A DNA stretch of 38,495 nt from positions 119,194 to 157,688 of the forward strand of contig MEMX01000095.1 in the NCBI GenBank assembly GCA_001768075.1. The letters are read 5' to 3'. Below, one piece after another: positions 7,423 to 16,879 of the stretch. The stretch's first letter is position 1. Each line of letters begins with the position of its first letter. Under the pieces are notes generated by a model, which was not told where the DNA came from, ran no database searches, and saw only the letters and a program-made list of their open reading frames with translations. This DNA is from Anaeromyxobacter sp. RBG_16_69_14 (GTDB lineage: Bacteria; Myxococcota; Myxococcia; Myxococcales; Anaeromyxobacteraceae). The position numbers and the translations under genes were made by a program.

Positions 7423-10400
7423 GATTCGTCCTCGCGGCCCCTGGCGTGCCGACCCTCACCACGGTCCTCTCCTTTCCAGGGAGAGGGTGACGAGAGCACT
7501 CCCCCTTCCTCCGCGGGACGAGAAGGTGACGAGATACCCTCTCCCTCCGCGGGACGAGAAGCCGGCGTAGAAGGATCGCTGGTGATCGAGGTGTGCCGAC
7601 CCTCACCCCGGCCCTCTCCCTTCCAGGGAGAGCGTGACGAGATCACTCCCGCTGGCTTCCCGATGGATCGAGAAGGCGTTGCCGAGACGGCCAGGTTCCG
7701 GACCGCCCGCTCCATGATCCTGGTCGCCTCCTTGTGCGCCTCGCCCTTGGGCAGCTCCGCCGTTCGGCGGCGCAGGTCCTCCACGCGGATGGGTTGCCCG
7801 ATGATCACCTCGAGCTTCGCCGATCTCGGCAACACGCTCCCCGCTGGCAGTGCCTGGAAGGTGCCGTGGATGTACACGGGCAGGGTGTCGACGCTGCAGT
7901 GGAGCGCGAGGTAGCCGGCCGTCGGCTTGAACTCCGCCATGGCGCCATCCCGGGAACGCGTACCTTCCGGAAACACGAGGACGTGCATGCCGCGCCGGAG
8001 CGTCTCGACGGCGGCGCGAAGGCTCTTCCTGACCGAGCCCTCCCGGTCCATCGGGATGAGGTTCGTGAAGTTCTCGAAGTAGGCGCGCTTGAGGGGCGTG
8101 TCGAAGAAGTAGTCGGCGGCCGCCAGCGCGGTGAGCTTCTCGCCTTGATCCCCCAGCGCTACCTTCACGAGGCCCATGTCGAGGTGGCTCGCGTGGTTCG
8201 CCACCACCAGGAAGTTCCGATCGCGCGGGATATGGGCTCCGCCGCGCACCGTCGTGTCGTAGAGCTCGCGGTAGAGGAACCGCTGGCCTGCGCCGAGCAG
8301 CTTTCGCCCGAGCGCCGCCAGCGGCTGCGGGACGGCCACGTCGCGCTCGGCCTCGGCGGGTGGTGGGTCCCGCGGTTTCGCCTCGGACTCCGGACGCCGC
8401 CTGGCCGCCGACACGACGCGCGAGAGCTCGGCCACGGTCTCGAGCTGGTGCAGCCCGTCGGTCGCGCTCGCGGGGACGCCCGCCTCCTCCAGCGCGGTGG
8501 CCAGCTCGGTGAGCATGAGAGAGTCGAAGCCGAGGTCGGCCGCGAGCTGGCTATGGTGCGCGACCTCGCCGCGCGGGCGCCTCGAGATCTCCGCCACCAG
8601 GTCGAGCAGCCACCCGTCCGATCGGCCGTCGCGCGCCGCCTCGCGCACCTTGGCCCCCTGGTGCGCGGCCGTCTCGAGCCGCTTGAGCTCCTCCACCACC
8701 CAACCCCGCTTCACCTTGCGGGTGGAGGTCCTGGGCAGCTCCTGCTCGGTCGTGTGCCAGACCTTGACGCGCTTGTGGAACGGCAGCGACGCGGACACTT
8801 CACGGACGTGCCTCTGGAGCAGCCGGCGCACCTCGCCGCGGTCGCGTTCCCTCCAGGCCGGAACGACCAGCATGGCTACCCTCTCGCCGTTGGCGTCGGG
8901 CAGGCCGACGACCGACAGCTCCTTCACGAGGTCGTCCGACCGGTACAGCTCCTCGATCTCGTCGGGGTACGCGTTCTTCCCGTCGGCGTCGATGACGACG
9001 TCCTTCTTGCGGCCCACCAGCGTGAGGCGACCGTCCGCGTCGAGCTTCCCCAGGTCGCCGGTGCGGAGCCAGCCGTCGACGAGGACGCTCCTCGTGAGGT
9101 CGCGATCGACCTCGGGCTCCCGCGCGCCAGCCTTCCAGTAGCCGAGCATCACGTTCGGCCCGCGCGCCCACACCTCGCCCACGCCGTTGGCGCCGGGCTC
9201 GTGGATGCGGAGCTCGATGCCAGGTAGGGGCGCGCCGACGCTGCCGACCCCGTCTTCAGGGGACGAGACCGCCAGCACCGGCGCCGCCTCCGTGAGCCCG
9301 TACCCCTCGTACAGGTCGAAGCCCAGCTCGTGGAAGGCCTTCTGCACCTCCGGGGAGAGGGCCGAACCGCCCGAGACGAGGATGCGTAGCCGCCCGCCCA
9401 TCCTTCGATGCACGGGCCAGAAGAGGAGCTTGCCCAGGTTCGCGCCCCACTCGTCGCGGAGCCAGGCGTTCGCGCCCATGAGCGCCTTGGCCGCGCTCTC
9501 CACCAGGCCGGGTCGCGCCGCGAGCTCCTGCGTGACGCGCCGGTGCAGGAGCGACCACAGCGCGGGGACGCCGATCATGGCGGTGACGCGACCGCTCTCG
9601 AGCGCGTCGCCGAGCGCGTCGGCGGTGAGCTCGTCCAGGTACTCGATCTCGGCGCCGCGCGCGAGCGGGACGAGCAGCCCACAGGTGAACTCGAAGGTGT
9701 GATGGAGAGGCAGCACGGAGAGGAGTCCGTCGCCGGGTCCTAGATCGAAGAGGGCGGCCAGCTTCGCCACCAGACTCGTGAAGTTGCGGTGCGCGAGCAT
9801 GACGCCCTTGGGCGTCCCGGTGGTGCCGCTCGTGAAGATGATCGACGCCACGTCCTCCGGCGCCGCGGCGTGCCCTGGGGCGCGTGTGGGATCGCCCGCG
9901 AGCGCGTCGGCGAGGAGCGCCGGCCGGGGGCCGTCGCCCGAAGCCCAGGCGCGTACGAGCTCCGGCACGCGCTCCGCCACCTCCTCCGAGAGCAGGGCGG
10001 CCCTGGCGCCGGCGCTGCGGGCGAGGTTCGCGAGCTCCGCCGGTGAGAGCTGCGCGTCGACCGGCACCGCCACGCCGCCCGCCAGCAGGATCCCGAAGAA
10101 CGCGATCGCCCACTCCGGCCGGTTCTCGCTGGCGAGGAGGACGCGGTCCCCGCGGGCGATGCCGCGCCCTGCGAGGAAGCCGGCCACGCGTTCCGCGAAG
10201 GCGCGCAGCTCGGCGTAGGTGAAGCGGTCCTTGCGCTCACCGCTCATGCGCAGCGCCACCCGCGTCCGGTGCGTCTCGCAGGTCGCGTGGAAGAGCTCGA
10301 GCAGGTCGCGGTGCTGCCGCACCGAGTGGACCTTCTTCCTCGCTTCCTCCTCGAGGGCGGGGAACACCCACTCCTCGAGGCCTTTCATGTGGACGTCGAG

Positions 10401-12101
10401 CCAGTACTCGCGCCAGTCGAGCTTCTCGGGATCCCAGGGCAGCCTGGCCTGGTCCGCCGGGGCCATGCGCGCGTACAGGTCGCGGACGTTGGCGCAGCGG
10501 AAGACGTACCGGTTGTCCCAGACGAACGGCATGAACAGCTCGAACAGCAGCTTCGTCTGGGCGAGCTTGCTCTCCACCTCGTCGAGCTTGTCGGCCGCCT
10601 GCGCGGCCAGGGCGGAGACGCGCGGAGCGCCCCAGCTCGGCGCCTCGTCGCGGAGCAGACGGCTGGCGGCGCGCGCCAGCTTCTCGAAGGCGGGGGCGCT
10701 GAAGGTCTCGTAGTGGCGTCGCGAGACGGGATAGGTCTCGCAGCGCGCCAGCAACGCGTTCAGGACCTTGTTGCCGTCCTCGCGCTTCTTGTAGAAGCGG
10801 CGCCGGTAGAGCCCCACCAGCTCGATGGTCCGGCGGCTGTAGAACGGGTTCACGTCGCCGGATGCCAGGTGATAAACGCGCTCGGGCGTGCCGGTGATCG
10901 CCTCGGCGGCGACGGCGATGGTGCCTGCCGCGACCAGGTCCACCGGGACGAGGTCGAGGATGGCGCGCTCGCCTATTGGGTAGACCCGGTGGCCCTTCAG
11001 ACCCAGGAAGGCGAGGGGTGCGCTGGTGGTGAAGCCCTCGTTCCAGCCGGGGAACGGGTAGCGCAGCGCCGTCTCGACGATGGAAGGGCGCACCACCGCG
11101 TACTTCACGCCGCCGCGCGCGATGGCTTGCTCGCCCAGGCTCTTCGTGTACGTGTAGGTGTTGGGCCAGCCCCAGTGGCGGGCGCGGTCCATGCCCAGCT
11201 CGACGAGGCGCTGCGAGAGCCACAGCCGCTTCTCGCGGCCGAGCGCGATCCGCTCGGTGCGGTCGTCTCCCGTGCCGCGGCCGCGCCCCTCCGCGCGGAG
11301 CCGCTCCTGCGCGCGCGCCCGCAGCCCCGAGAGGAGCGCCGCGTCCTCGGCGTCCTCGCGGATGCGCGCGATGCGCTTCTCGCAGTCGGCGAGCTCGCGG
11401 TCGAGGTCGAAGTCGCGCGCGTCGAGCGTCCCCGCGGTCGGACGGTCCTCCACGCCCTCGCGGCGCGGGAAGTAGCCCGCGATCTCCTCGTCCTCGAAGA
11501 CCACGCCGCTGCGGTTCCCCGCGACGAAGCAGGTCGAGACGTGCACGAGCGCGGCCCCGGTCGCGCGGCAGACGTCGACCGCGTGCTGCGCCCCGCTCAC
11601 GTTCACGCGGAGGGCCAGCTCGAGCGAGGGGTTGAAGTCGACCAGCCCGGCGCAATTCACCAGGGCGGCGAGCCGCGACATGATGGCGAGGTCCCTCTCC
11701 GACAGCCCGAAGAGCGGGACCGAGACATCACCGGGGACGGGGATGCACTTCTCCCGCATGAACGCGGCGAAGCGTGAGCCGTGCTGGGCGCGGAGGGGGT
11801 CGAAGGGGCGGCTCATCGCTACCTTGCCGAAGAAGCGCGCCTCCGCGGTGCCGCCCGTCCCCGGGCGCACCAGGACGAAGACCTTTCCCACCTCGGGGTA
11901 GCGGTGGAGCAGCATCGAGAGCGTCACCTTCCCGACGAAGCCGGTGGCGCCGGCGATCAGGATGGTGCGGCCGCGCAAGGCGGCGGCGACGTCGAGGATG
12001 TTCGTCTTTGGGCGAGGGGAGGGGGCGGCGGGACGCTCTCCGGGGCCCTGCGGCACGAGCGCGCCGTTCGGTTTCCCGTTCTTTCCGTGTCTGCCGTTCA
12101 T
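7419..12101 (-). CDS. elbD: Multifunctional fatty-acyl reductase - AMP-ligase - acyl carrier - PlsC acyltransferase (ElbD-like ether-lipid enzyme)
   Basis: Start MNGRHGKNG at 12101 overlapping the upstream stop (ATGA). Domains: '[35 protein letters not shown]' + 'YTYTKSLGE'; '[19 protein letters not shown]'; '[17 protein letters not shown]'; 'NHASHLDMG' + '[10 protein letters not shown]'. Symbol assigned by recalled similarity of domain order to M. xanthus ElbD; not searched. Confidence 0.85.
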   Translation of the reverse strand: MNGRHGKNGKPNGALVPQGPGERPAAPSPRPKTNILDVAAALRGRTILIAGATGFVGKVTLSMLLHRYPEVGKVFVLVRPGTGGTAEARFFGKVAMSRPFDPLRAQHGSRFAAFMREKCIPVPGDVSVPLFGLSERDLAIMSRLAALVNCAGLVDFNPSLELALRVNVSGAQHAVDVCRATGAALVHVSTCFVAGNRSGVVFEDEEIAGYFPRREGVEDRPTAGTLDARDFDLDRELADCEKRIARIREDAEDAALLSGLRARAQERLRAEGRGRGTGDDRTERIALGREKRLWLSQRLVELGMDRARHWGWPNTYTYTKSLGEQAIARGGVKYAVVRPSIVETALRYPFPGWNEGFTTSAPLAFLGLKGHRVYPIGERAILDLVPVDLVAAGTIAVAAEAITGTPERVYHLASGDVNPFYSRRTIELVGLYRRRFYKKREDGNKVLNALLARCETYPVSRRHYETFSAPAFEKLARAASRLLRDEAPSWGAPRVSALAAQAADKLDEVESKLAQTKLLFELFMPFVWDNRYVFRCANVRDLYARMAPADQARLPWDPEKLDWREYWLDVHMKGLEEWVFPALEEEARKKVHSVRQHRDLLELFHATCETHRTRVALRMSGERKDRFTYAELRAFAERVAGFLAGRGIARGDRVLLASENRPEWAIAFFGILLAGGVAVPVDAQLSPAELANLARSAGARAALLSEEVAERVPELVRAWASGDGPRPALLADALAGDPTRAPGHAAAPEDVASIIFTSGTTGTPKGVMLAHRNFTSLVAKLAALFDLGPGDGLLSVLPLHHTFEFTCGLLVPLARGAEIEYLDELTADALGDALESGRVTAMIGVPALWSLLHRRVTQELAARPGLVESAAKALMGANAWLRDEWGANLGKLLFWPVHRRMGGRLRILVSGGSALSPEVQKAFHELGFDLYEGYGLTEAAPVLAVSSPEDGVGSVGAPLPGIELRIHEPGANGVGEVWARGPNVMLGYWKAGAREPEVDRDLTRSVLVDGWLRTGDLGKLDADGRLTLVGRKKDVVIDADGKNAYPDEIEELYRSDDLVKELSVVGLPDANGERVAMLVVPAWRERDRGEVRRLLQRHVREVSASLPFHKRVKVWHTTEQELPRTSTRKVKRGWVVEELKRLETAAHQGAKVREAARDGRSDGWLLDLVAEISRRPRGEVAHHSQLAADLGFDSLMLTELATALEEAGVPASATDGLHQLETVAELSRVVSAARRRPESEAKPRDPPPAEAERDVAVPQPLAALGRKLLGAGQRFLYRELYDTTVRGGAHIPRDRNFLVVANHASHLDMGLVKVALGDQGEKLTALAAADYFFDTPLKRAYFENFTNLIPMDREGSVRKSLRAAVETLRRGMHVLVFPEGTRSRDGAMAEFKPTAGYLALHCSVDTLPVYIHGTFQALPAGSVLPRSAKLEVIIGQPIRVEDLRRRTAELPKGEAHKEATRIMERAVRNLAVSATPSRSIGKPAGVISSRSPWKGEGRGEGRHTSITSDPSTPASRPAEGEGISSPSRPAEEGGVLSSPSPWKGEDRGEGRHARGREDES
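7445..7561. repeat. Dispersed palindromic repeat, copy 2, with internal partial tandem duplication
   Basis: gtgccgaccctcaccacggtcctctcctttccagggagagggtgacgag...; 'gtgacgaga..ctccgcgggacgagaag' block occurs twice in tandem. Confidence 0.8.
7591..7676. repeat. Dispersed palindromic repeat, copy 3
   Basis: gtgtgccgaccctcaccccggccctctcccttccagggagagcgtgacgagatcactccc...gagaagg; matches copies at 2772 and 7445. Confidence 0.8.
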
Positions 12102-13711
12102 CGGAGGTTCTGCGTCATGACGATCGGCGGGTGGTGGAGCATCGCGATCTGCGCCCCGCGGCCGTGAACCGCTCGAGCCATGTCGATCGCGTCCGAGAGC
12201 CGCTCCGCGCTCTCCCAGCCCATCAGGCGCGGCACGTGCTCGTTGTCGGCGCCCACGGCGATGATGCGCCCGAGGTGCTGCCGCCCGTTCTCGCCCCAGT
12301 ACCACATGAAGAACGGGTGCGCGCCGTGGTAGGCGTTCCCGGTCCGGTACATGTGCACGTAGCTCGGGTTCTCGGCGAGCTCGCGCTCGTACTTCGCCTC
12401 CAGCACCTTCGCGTCGCGCGTCTCGGGCAGGAGCCGGTGGAAGAACTCGATGTAGCTCGGGTGGTGGTCGGGGTCGAACTCGTCCGAGCAGGGGTGGGTG
12501 ATGATGAGCGTGCCGCCCTTCTTCACCAGAGGCTTGCCCCGGTAGAAGTTGAAGAAGTACCCGCAGGCCATCACCTGGACCAGGAGCGGGTTCAGGATGG
12601 AGTTGACGTTGTAGGGCGAGATGTACGGGATGCCCATGATGCCGATGTCGGCCTGGAAGTCGACGTCGACCGCGTACTGCTCCCAGCTCCTGGCCAGGAT
12701 CTTCCGGTGGGTGGGCTCGGTCTTGCCCGCGTGCACCGCGATCACCTCGTACGCCGCCGGGACCGCCTGGAAGATCTTCCTCTTGGCGGCGCGCGGTAGG
12801 TTCCGGAGCGCCGCGCGCATGCCGAAGAGCTTCAGCCGGTCCACCTCGGTCCACGCGTCCTCGCGCCTCATGAGGAAGTCGAGCGGGCCGTCGAACATGC
12901 GGTTGTTGATGGTGGTCTCCACGTGGAAGACGCAGAGGTGCTGGTCGATGACGCGTCCGATGCGCCCCACCGAGCGGTGCAGCTCCGAGTGCTCCGTGTC
13001 CATGTACGAGTCGCTCTTGCGGATGTGCTCCGGCGTGTGGTGCGCCTTCACCCCCTCGTAGTTGGTGAGCCCGGTGCCGACCGACTTGTGGCCACCGTCC
13101 ATGGGGACGAGGTTCACGTTCACGTAGACGAGGAGGTCCGACTCGGCGGCGCGGCGGTTCACCACCACCGGCTCTCCGTGCGCGGTCGTCCCCAGCGAGA
13201 CGAGGCCGTCGGGGTCCTCGGCGTCGTGGTTGTAGTAGCGGTCGGGGTAGAAGGCGTCGAAGATCCTGGAGCCCACCATCCGCCTCATCTCCGCTTCGGT
13301 CATGCGGCGGTGGAGGGAGATGGCGATGACGAGGTGCACGTCGTCCACGCCCGAATCTGCGAGCAGCTCCAGCAGGATCTCGAGCACCTGCTGGCGGACG
13401 TCCGGCGTCTTCATGGGCGGCAGCGGCAGCGAGATGTCGTCGAGGGCGATGGTCACCTTCATCCCCGGTACGAGCTGCGCGTGCAGCGGGTCGCAGCCCT
13501 CCGGGTGGTTCAGCGCCCAGCGGATGGCGGACTTCACGTTGGGCAGGCCGGCGATGGGCGGCTTCGGGTAGATGACCTTCGTGCCCACGGGGAGGTTCTC
13601 AAGGAGGAGGTCCTCGCCCGAGAACATCACGCGCGGCGCGGAGTCCTTGTCGATGGTGACGATGGGCTCCGTCTGCTCGTAAAGCCGGCTGAGGCGGGAG
13701 ACGGGGCGCAT
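12098..13711 (-). CDS. LarA-like / DUF2088 (lactate racemase N-terminal domain) protein
   Basis: 537-aa ORF from [13 protein letters not shown]; '[56 protein letters not shown]' is typical of the LarA N-terminal domain; '[24 protein letters not shown]'. Confidence 0.82.
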   Translation of the reverse strand: MRPVSRLSRLYEQTEPIVTIDKDSAPRVMFSGEDLLLENLPVGTKVIYPKPPIAGLPNVKSAIRWALNHPEGCDPLHAQLVPGMKVTIALDDISLPLPPMKTPDVRQQVLEILLELLADSGVDDVHLVIAISLHRRMTEAEMRRMVGSRIFDAFYPDRYYNHDAEDPDGLVSLGTTAHGEPVVVNRRAAESDLLVYVNVNLVPMDGGHKSVGTGLTNYEGVKAHHTPEHIRKSDSYMDTEHSELHRSVGRIGRVIDQHLCVFHVETTINNRMFDGPLDFLMRREDAWTEVDRLKLFGMRAALRNLPRAAKRKIFQAVPAAYEVIAVHAGKTEPTHRKILARSWEQYAVDVDFQADIGIMGIPYISPYNVNSILNPLLVQVMACGYFFNFYRGKPLVKKGGTLIITHPCSDEFDPDHHPSYIEFFHRLLPETRDAKVLEAKYERELAENPSYVHMYRTGNAYHGAHPFFMWYWGENGRQHLGRIIAVGADNEHVPRLMGWESAERLSDAIDMARAVHGRGAQIAMLHHPPIVMTQNLR

Positions 13712-13793
13712 GGCTAGTGCTCCTTCGCACGTCGCGGGATCGAGCTCGGGTCGCGCGCGCACCATGCCAGGTCGATGGTCGTCATGCGCCGGG

Positions 13794-14483
13794 CTATCCC
13801 GTCGTGTCGAGGATGGGCCACTCGTAGGCGCGGGCCACGTTGCGCAGGCGAAGATCAGGGTTCACCGCGGCGGGGTGACCCACCACGGCGAGCATCGGGT
13901 AGTCGGAGAAGCTGTCGGAGTAGGCGTGGCTCTGGTCGAGCGCGAACCCCTCCCGCCCGCAGTACTCGCGGACGATGAGCGCCTTGTGTGCGCCCTCCAC
14001 GATGGGCGGAACCACGCGACCGGTCGCGACCCCCTCCACGAAGTGCATGCGGTTCGCGATGAGGTCGTCCGCGCCGAGGTGGCGCGCCAGCTCGCGAACG
14101 GTGAAGTCCAGCGCTCCTGTCACGAGGACGATGCGGCAGCCGGCGCGGCGCGCCTGCGCCAGGAGCTGCGGCGTCCCCGCGTGGATCGCGGGACGGAGCA
14201 CCTCGTCGAAGAGCTCGTGCGCCAGCTCCACCAGGCGGTCCTCCGAGATACCGCGGTAGGAGTCGTAGAAGACCTCGTTGAAGACCTTGCGGTTGACCTT
14301 GTCGAGCGCCCAGTAGAGCGGCGCCCCTGCCAGGGTCCTCGCCGTTCGCCAGGCGGTGCCGAAGATGCTCCCCTGATTCATCGCATAGAACGCGAAGGCG
14401 TGGACGATGTTCGTCCGTAGGAGGGTGCCGTCCACGTCGAAGAACGCGGCTCGGTTCGCTTGGGCCATGGGCTCTGCTGGCAT
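13794..14483 (-). CDS. HAD-IB family (SerB-like) phosphatase
   Basis: '[14 protein letters not shown]' motif I, '[38 protein letters not shown]', '[13 protein letters not shown]' motif. Confidence 0.9.
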   Translation of the reverse strand: MPAEPMAQANRAAFFDVDGTLLRTNIVHAFAFYAMNQGSIFGTAWRTARTLAGAPLYWALDKVNRKVFNEVFYDSYRGISEDRLVELAHELFDEVLRPAIHAGTPQLLAQARRAGCRIVLVTGALDFTVRELARHLGADDLIANRMHFVEGVATGRVVPPIVEGAHKALIVREYCGREGFALDQSHAYSDSFSDYPMLAVVGHPAAVNPDLRLRNVARAYEWPILDTTG

Positions 14484-14537
14484 TATTCCACTGTGCGTGC
14501 TGCTGTCAAAGAGAAGGATGCCCCATAGGGGCCGGCT

Positions 14538-15509
14538 TCAGACCAGCCCGTGCTCGCGATAGTAGCGCGCAGCGCGCGCGACCGACTCGGCGAGTGGGGT
14601 GGGAGCCGAAAAGCCCAGCAGCCGCTGGGCCTTGTCGGTGCAACAGGTCCAGCCGGGTGCAAGCAACTGGCGCGCCAGCTTGCGGTTGAGGGGAAGCCTG
14701 TGACCGCTGGTGTTCGAGACGGCATCGGCTGCCCAGGCCAGCCCGGTGAGGACCGCGGGCGGCACCGGCAGCGTGCGCGGCCTCACCCCGAGGGCTCGCG
14801 CCACCTCGCGCTGCAGTTGCTCGAAGGCGGTGCGCTCGCGCGAGGCGAGGAAGAAGGTCTCGCCCACCGCCTCCGGCCGCTCGCCGAGGAGGACGAAGCC
14901 GCGCGCGCAGTCGTCCACGTCGATCCAGGACAGGGGCCGCTCGGGGCCGAGGATGCGAAGGGCGATCCCCCTTGCCACGATGCGGAAGAAGAAGAGGTTC
15001 TCCCGGTCACCTGGGCCGATGATACGCGGCGGCCTTCCGACCGCCACCGGCAGCCGATCCGCGAACGAGCGCGCGATGCGCTCCGCCTCCGCCTTGGACT
15101 CGCCATACCACTCCGCGGGGGCGAAGGCCTCCTCCTCTCGCTTGCCGTGGCGTGACGGGCCCATCGAGGCGAGCGAGCCGGCCAGGACGAAGCGCTGCCG
15201 CGCGGCGCCGCCGGCGAGGCAAGCTGCGAGGAGGAGCCTGGTCGAGCCGGCATTCACGGACAAGAATGCCTCCCGATCGGAGGCCCGCCGGACCCCGGCC
15301 AGGTGGTAGACGAGCGGACAGCCCTCGACCGCCCGGCGCAGCGCGACAGGGTCCATGGCGTCCCCGCGCACGACCTCCACCCCCCGATCGAGCACGGACG
15401 CGTCGCCGCTCTCGCGGATCAGCGCGCGAACGCGGTGGCCGCCCGCGAGGAGCTCGCGCACCAGCGCCCGACCCAGGAAACCGCTGGCGCCCGTGACGAG
15501 CGCTGTCAT
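14538..15509 (-). CDS. NAD-dependent epimerase / 3beta-HSD-like SDR
   Basis: Start MTALVTGASGFLGRALVREL; catalytic 'WYGESK'; 'GRPPRIIGPGD'. The longer ORF to 15707 has an implausible N-terminal extension. Confidence 0.88.
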   Translation of the reverse strand: MTALVTGASGFLGRALVRELLAGGHRVRALIRESGDASVLDRGVEVVRGDAMDPVALRRAVEGCPLVYHLAGVRRASDREAFLSVNAGSTRLLLAACLAGGAARQRFVLAGSLASMGPSRHGKREEEAFAPAEWYGESKAEAERIARSFADRLPVAVGRPPRIIGPGDRENLFFFRIVARGIALRILGPERPLSWIDVDDCARGFVLLGERPEAVGETFFLASRERTAFEQLQREVARALGVRPRTLPVPPAVLTGLAWAADAVSNTSGHRLPLNRKLARQLLAPGWTCCTDKAQRLLGFSAPTPLAESVARAARYYREHGLV

Positions 15510-15757
15510 GCGCCGCAGTGGGCCAGAAGGGGCGGTGAGGGTCAATGGTCGAGTTCCGGTGACCCTGGCCGCGCTCGTATCGTGGCCGTCCTCGGCGGCC
15601 GGGGTCGCGACGGCGGTCCCGAGCAGCAGCCGGGTCCGTACGCGGCACGACGGCCTCGAAGCCCCCGAGGAGGCCCGAGACGGGATGCAGCACCTCTTGG
15701 CCTCCAACGTCCGAAAGACAGCCCATCACTCCCGATCGAAGGCGTGGTTCCCGAACT

Positions 15758-16390
15758 TCACTGAGGGTTCCGACCCCGAGCTGGCAGTTGTTGCTGCGGC
15801 TTCACGAGAGCGCGGGCCCAGGTGGGCACGCGCTCCCCGACGCTGACGCGGGAGCCGTCGACGAACATCGCGACAGGCTCGAACGGGCGGGTGGTGTCGC
15901 TGTTGTCATACATGACGACGTACGGGAGCTCGCGAAGCGCCCGCCGGAGGTTCTCGAGCGTGCGCGGGAACCGCGCCGTGAGCTTTTCCGTCGGTACGTC
16001 GTGGCCGCCGGTGGCGACGCGCTGCGCGACGCGAGCTTCCGACTGGTCGGCGTCTGCGAGGCCGATGAAGAGGAGGACGACGGTGTAGTCCCTGGTGACG
16101 GCGTCGCGAAGAAACGCGAGCTTCTCCCCTGCGGGGTCGGAGAAGACGGTCTCGAAGATGAAGCTCTCGCGGTCGTCGACGAGGGCCGTTCGCGCCTGCG
16201 CAGCGAGCGCCGCAGCTTCGTACGGGGCCGCGTCGAGTTCGCGAGCGAGGTCGTCGGCGTTGACGTAGGGGAGGTCGAGGTCCTGGAAGTAGGCGCGGTA
16301 CAAGCTGGTCTTCCCGGCTCCGTTCGGACCGGTGATCGCGATCATGAGCGGGCGCCGGTCGAGCGGCAGGGCGTCGACGAACGAGGTCAT
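15758..16390 (-). CDS. Zeta-toxin-family P-loop protein (putative toxin)
   Basis: Walker A 'ITGPNGAGKTS', 'ADDLARELD', 'ESFIFETVFSDPAGEKLAFLRDA'; directly downstream of the ParD-like gene. Confidence 0.8.
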   Translation of the reverse strand: MTSFVDALPLDRRPLMIAITGPNGAGKTSLYRAYFQDLDLPYVNADDLARELDAAPYEAAALAAQARTALVDDRESFIFETVFSDPAGEKLAFLRDAVTRDYTVVLLFIGLADADQSEARVAQRVATGGHDVPTEKLTARFPRTLENLRRALRELPYVVMYDNSDTTRPFEPVAMFVDGSRVSVGERVPTWARALVKPQQQLPARGRNPQ

Positions 16391-16415
16391 GGCGAGAGCG
16401 GCCGGCGGCCGGAGA

Positions 16416-16784
16416 TCAGTGGTTCTTCACCGCGGTGAAGGTCCGCTTGATGAAGCGGCCAGTCGTGCGCGTGCCGTCCTCGTCGATCTTCACGAGGAGC
16501 CCAGGCCGCCCGGGTACCGCCTCGAAGTGCGGGTACGGCCCGGACGCGAGGAGCGCCTCAACGCGGGCTCGACCGGCGGGGGTCCCGATCTCGCGAAACC
16601 GCTCCGCGAGAAGGGCGCTGCGACGCTTCAGCTTGAGCGCCGTCGGAGGACGAATCACGGCCTCGATCGAGCGCCCCAGGCGCGCCCAGTGCTCCACCTG
16701 ACCGGCGAGGGAGCGCTGCGACTCCTCGGCGACGAGGCGGGCATCGAGCATGAGGTTGTCGGAGAGCTTCACAGGCTGCCCCAT
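16416..16784 (-). CDS. ParD-like antitoxin
   Basis: Start MGQPVKLSDNLMLDARLVAEESQRSLAGQVEHWARLGRSIE (RHH ParD-like pattern); precedes toxin with 25-nt gap. Confidence 0.75.
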   Translation of the reverse strand: MGQPVKLSDNLMLDARLVAEESQRSLAGQVEHWARLGRSIEAVIRPPTALKLKRRSALLAERFREIGTPAGRARVEALLASGPYPHFEAVPGRPGLLVKIDEDGTRTTGRFIKRTFTAVKNH

Positions 16785-16793
16785 GGAGTAAAA

Positions 16794-16808
16794 GTAGCAC
16801 CATGCTAC
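16794..16808. promoter_or_regulatory. Operator-like palindrome upstream of antitoxin
   Basis: GTAGCA-CCA-TGCTAC perfect 6-bp arms, 9 nt upstream of the antitoxin ATG; overlaps candidate promoter TTGCAG-17 nt-TACTTT. Confidence 0.6.
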
Positions 16809-16879
16809 CTCAGCTGCAAGGGCCCCGATCTCGGGGGCCCCGTTGAAATGCATGGGCCGGCCGAGCAGGATGCCGGATC

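Noticed and set aside
7734-11777. Long plus-strand ORFs (7734-9227, 10269-11777) opposite the fusion gene
   Set aside because: Antisense frames open because of high GC; His/Arg/Val-rich shadow composition and no domain motifs.
12102-12854. N-terminal extension of the 1811-aa minus ORF
   Set aside because: It runs out of frame through the LarA-like gene with Arg/Pro/Gly-rich nonsense composition; the real start is the ATG at 12101 overlapping the LarA-like stop.
15510-15707. N-terminal extension of the SDR ORF to 15707
   Set aside because: The Rossmann fold begins directly at MTALVTGASGFLG (15509); the extension is low-quality sequence.
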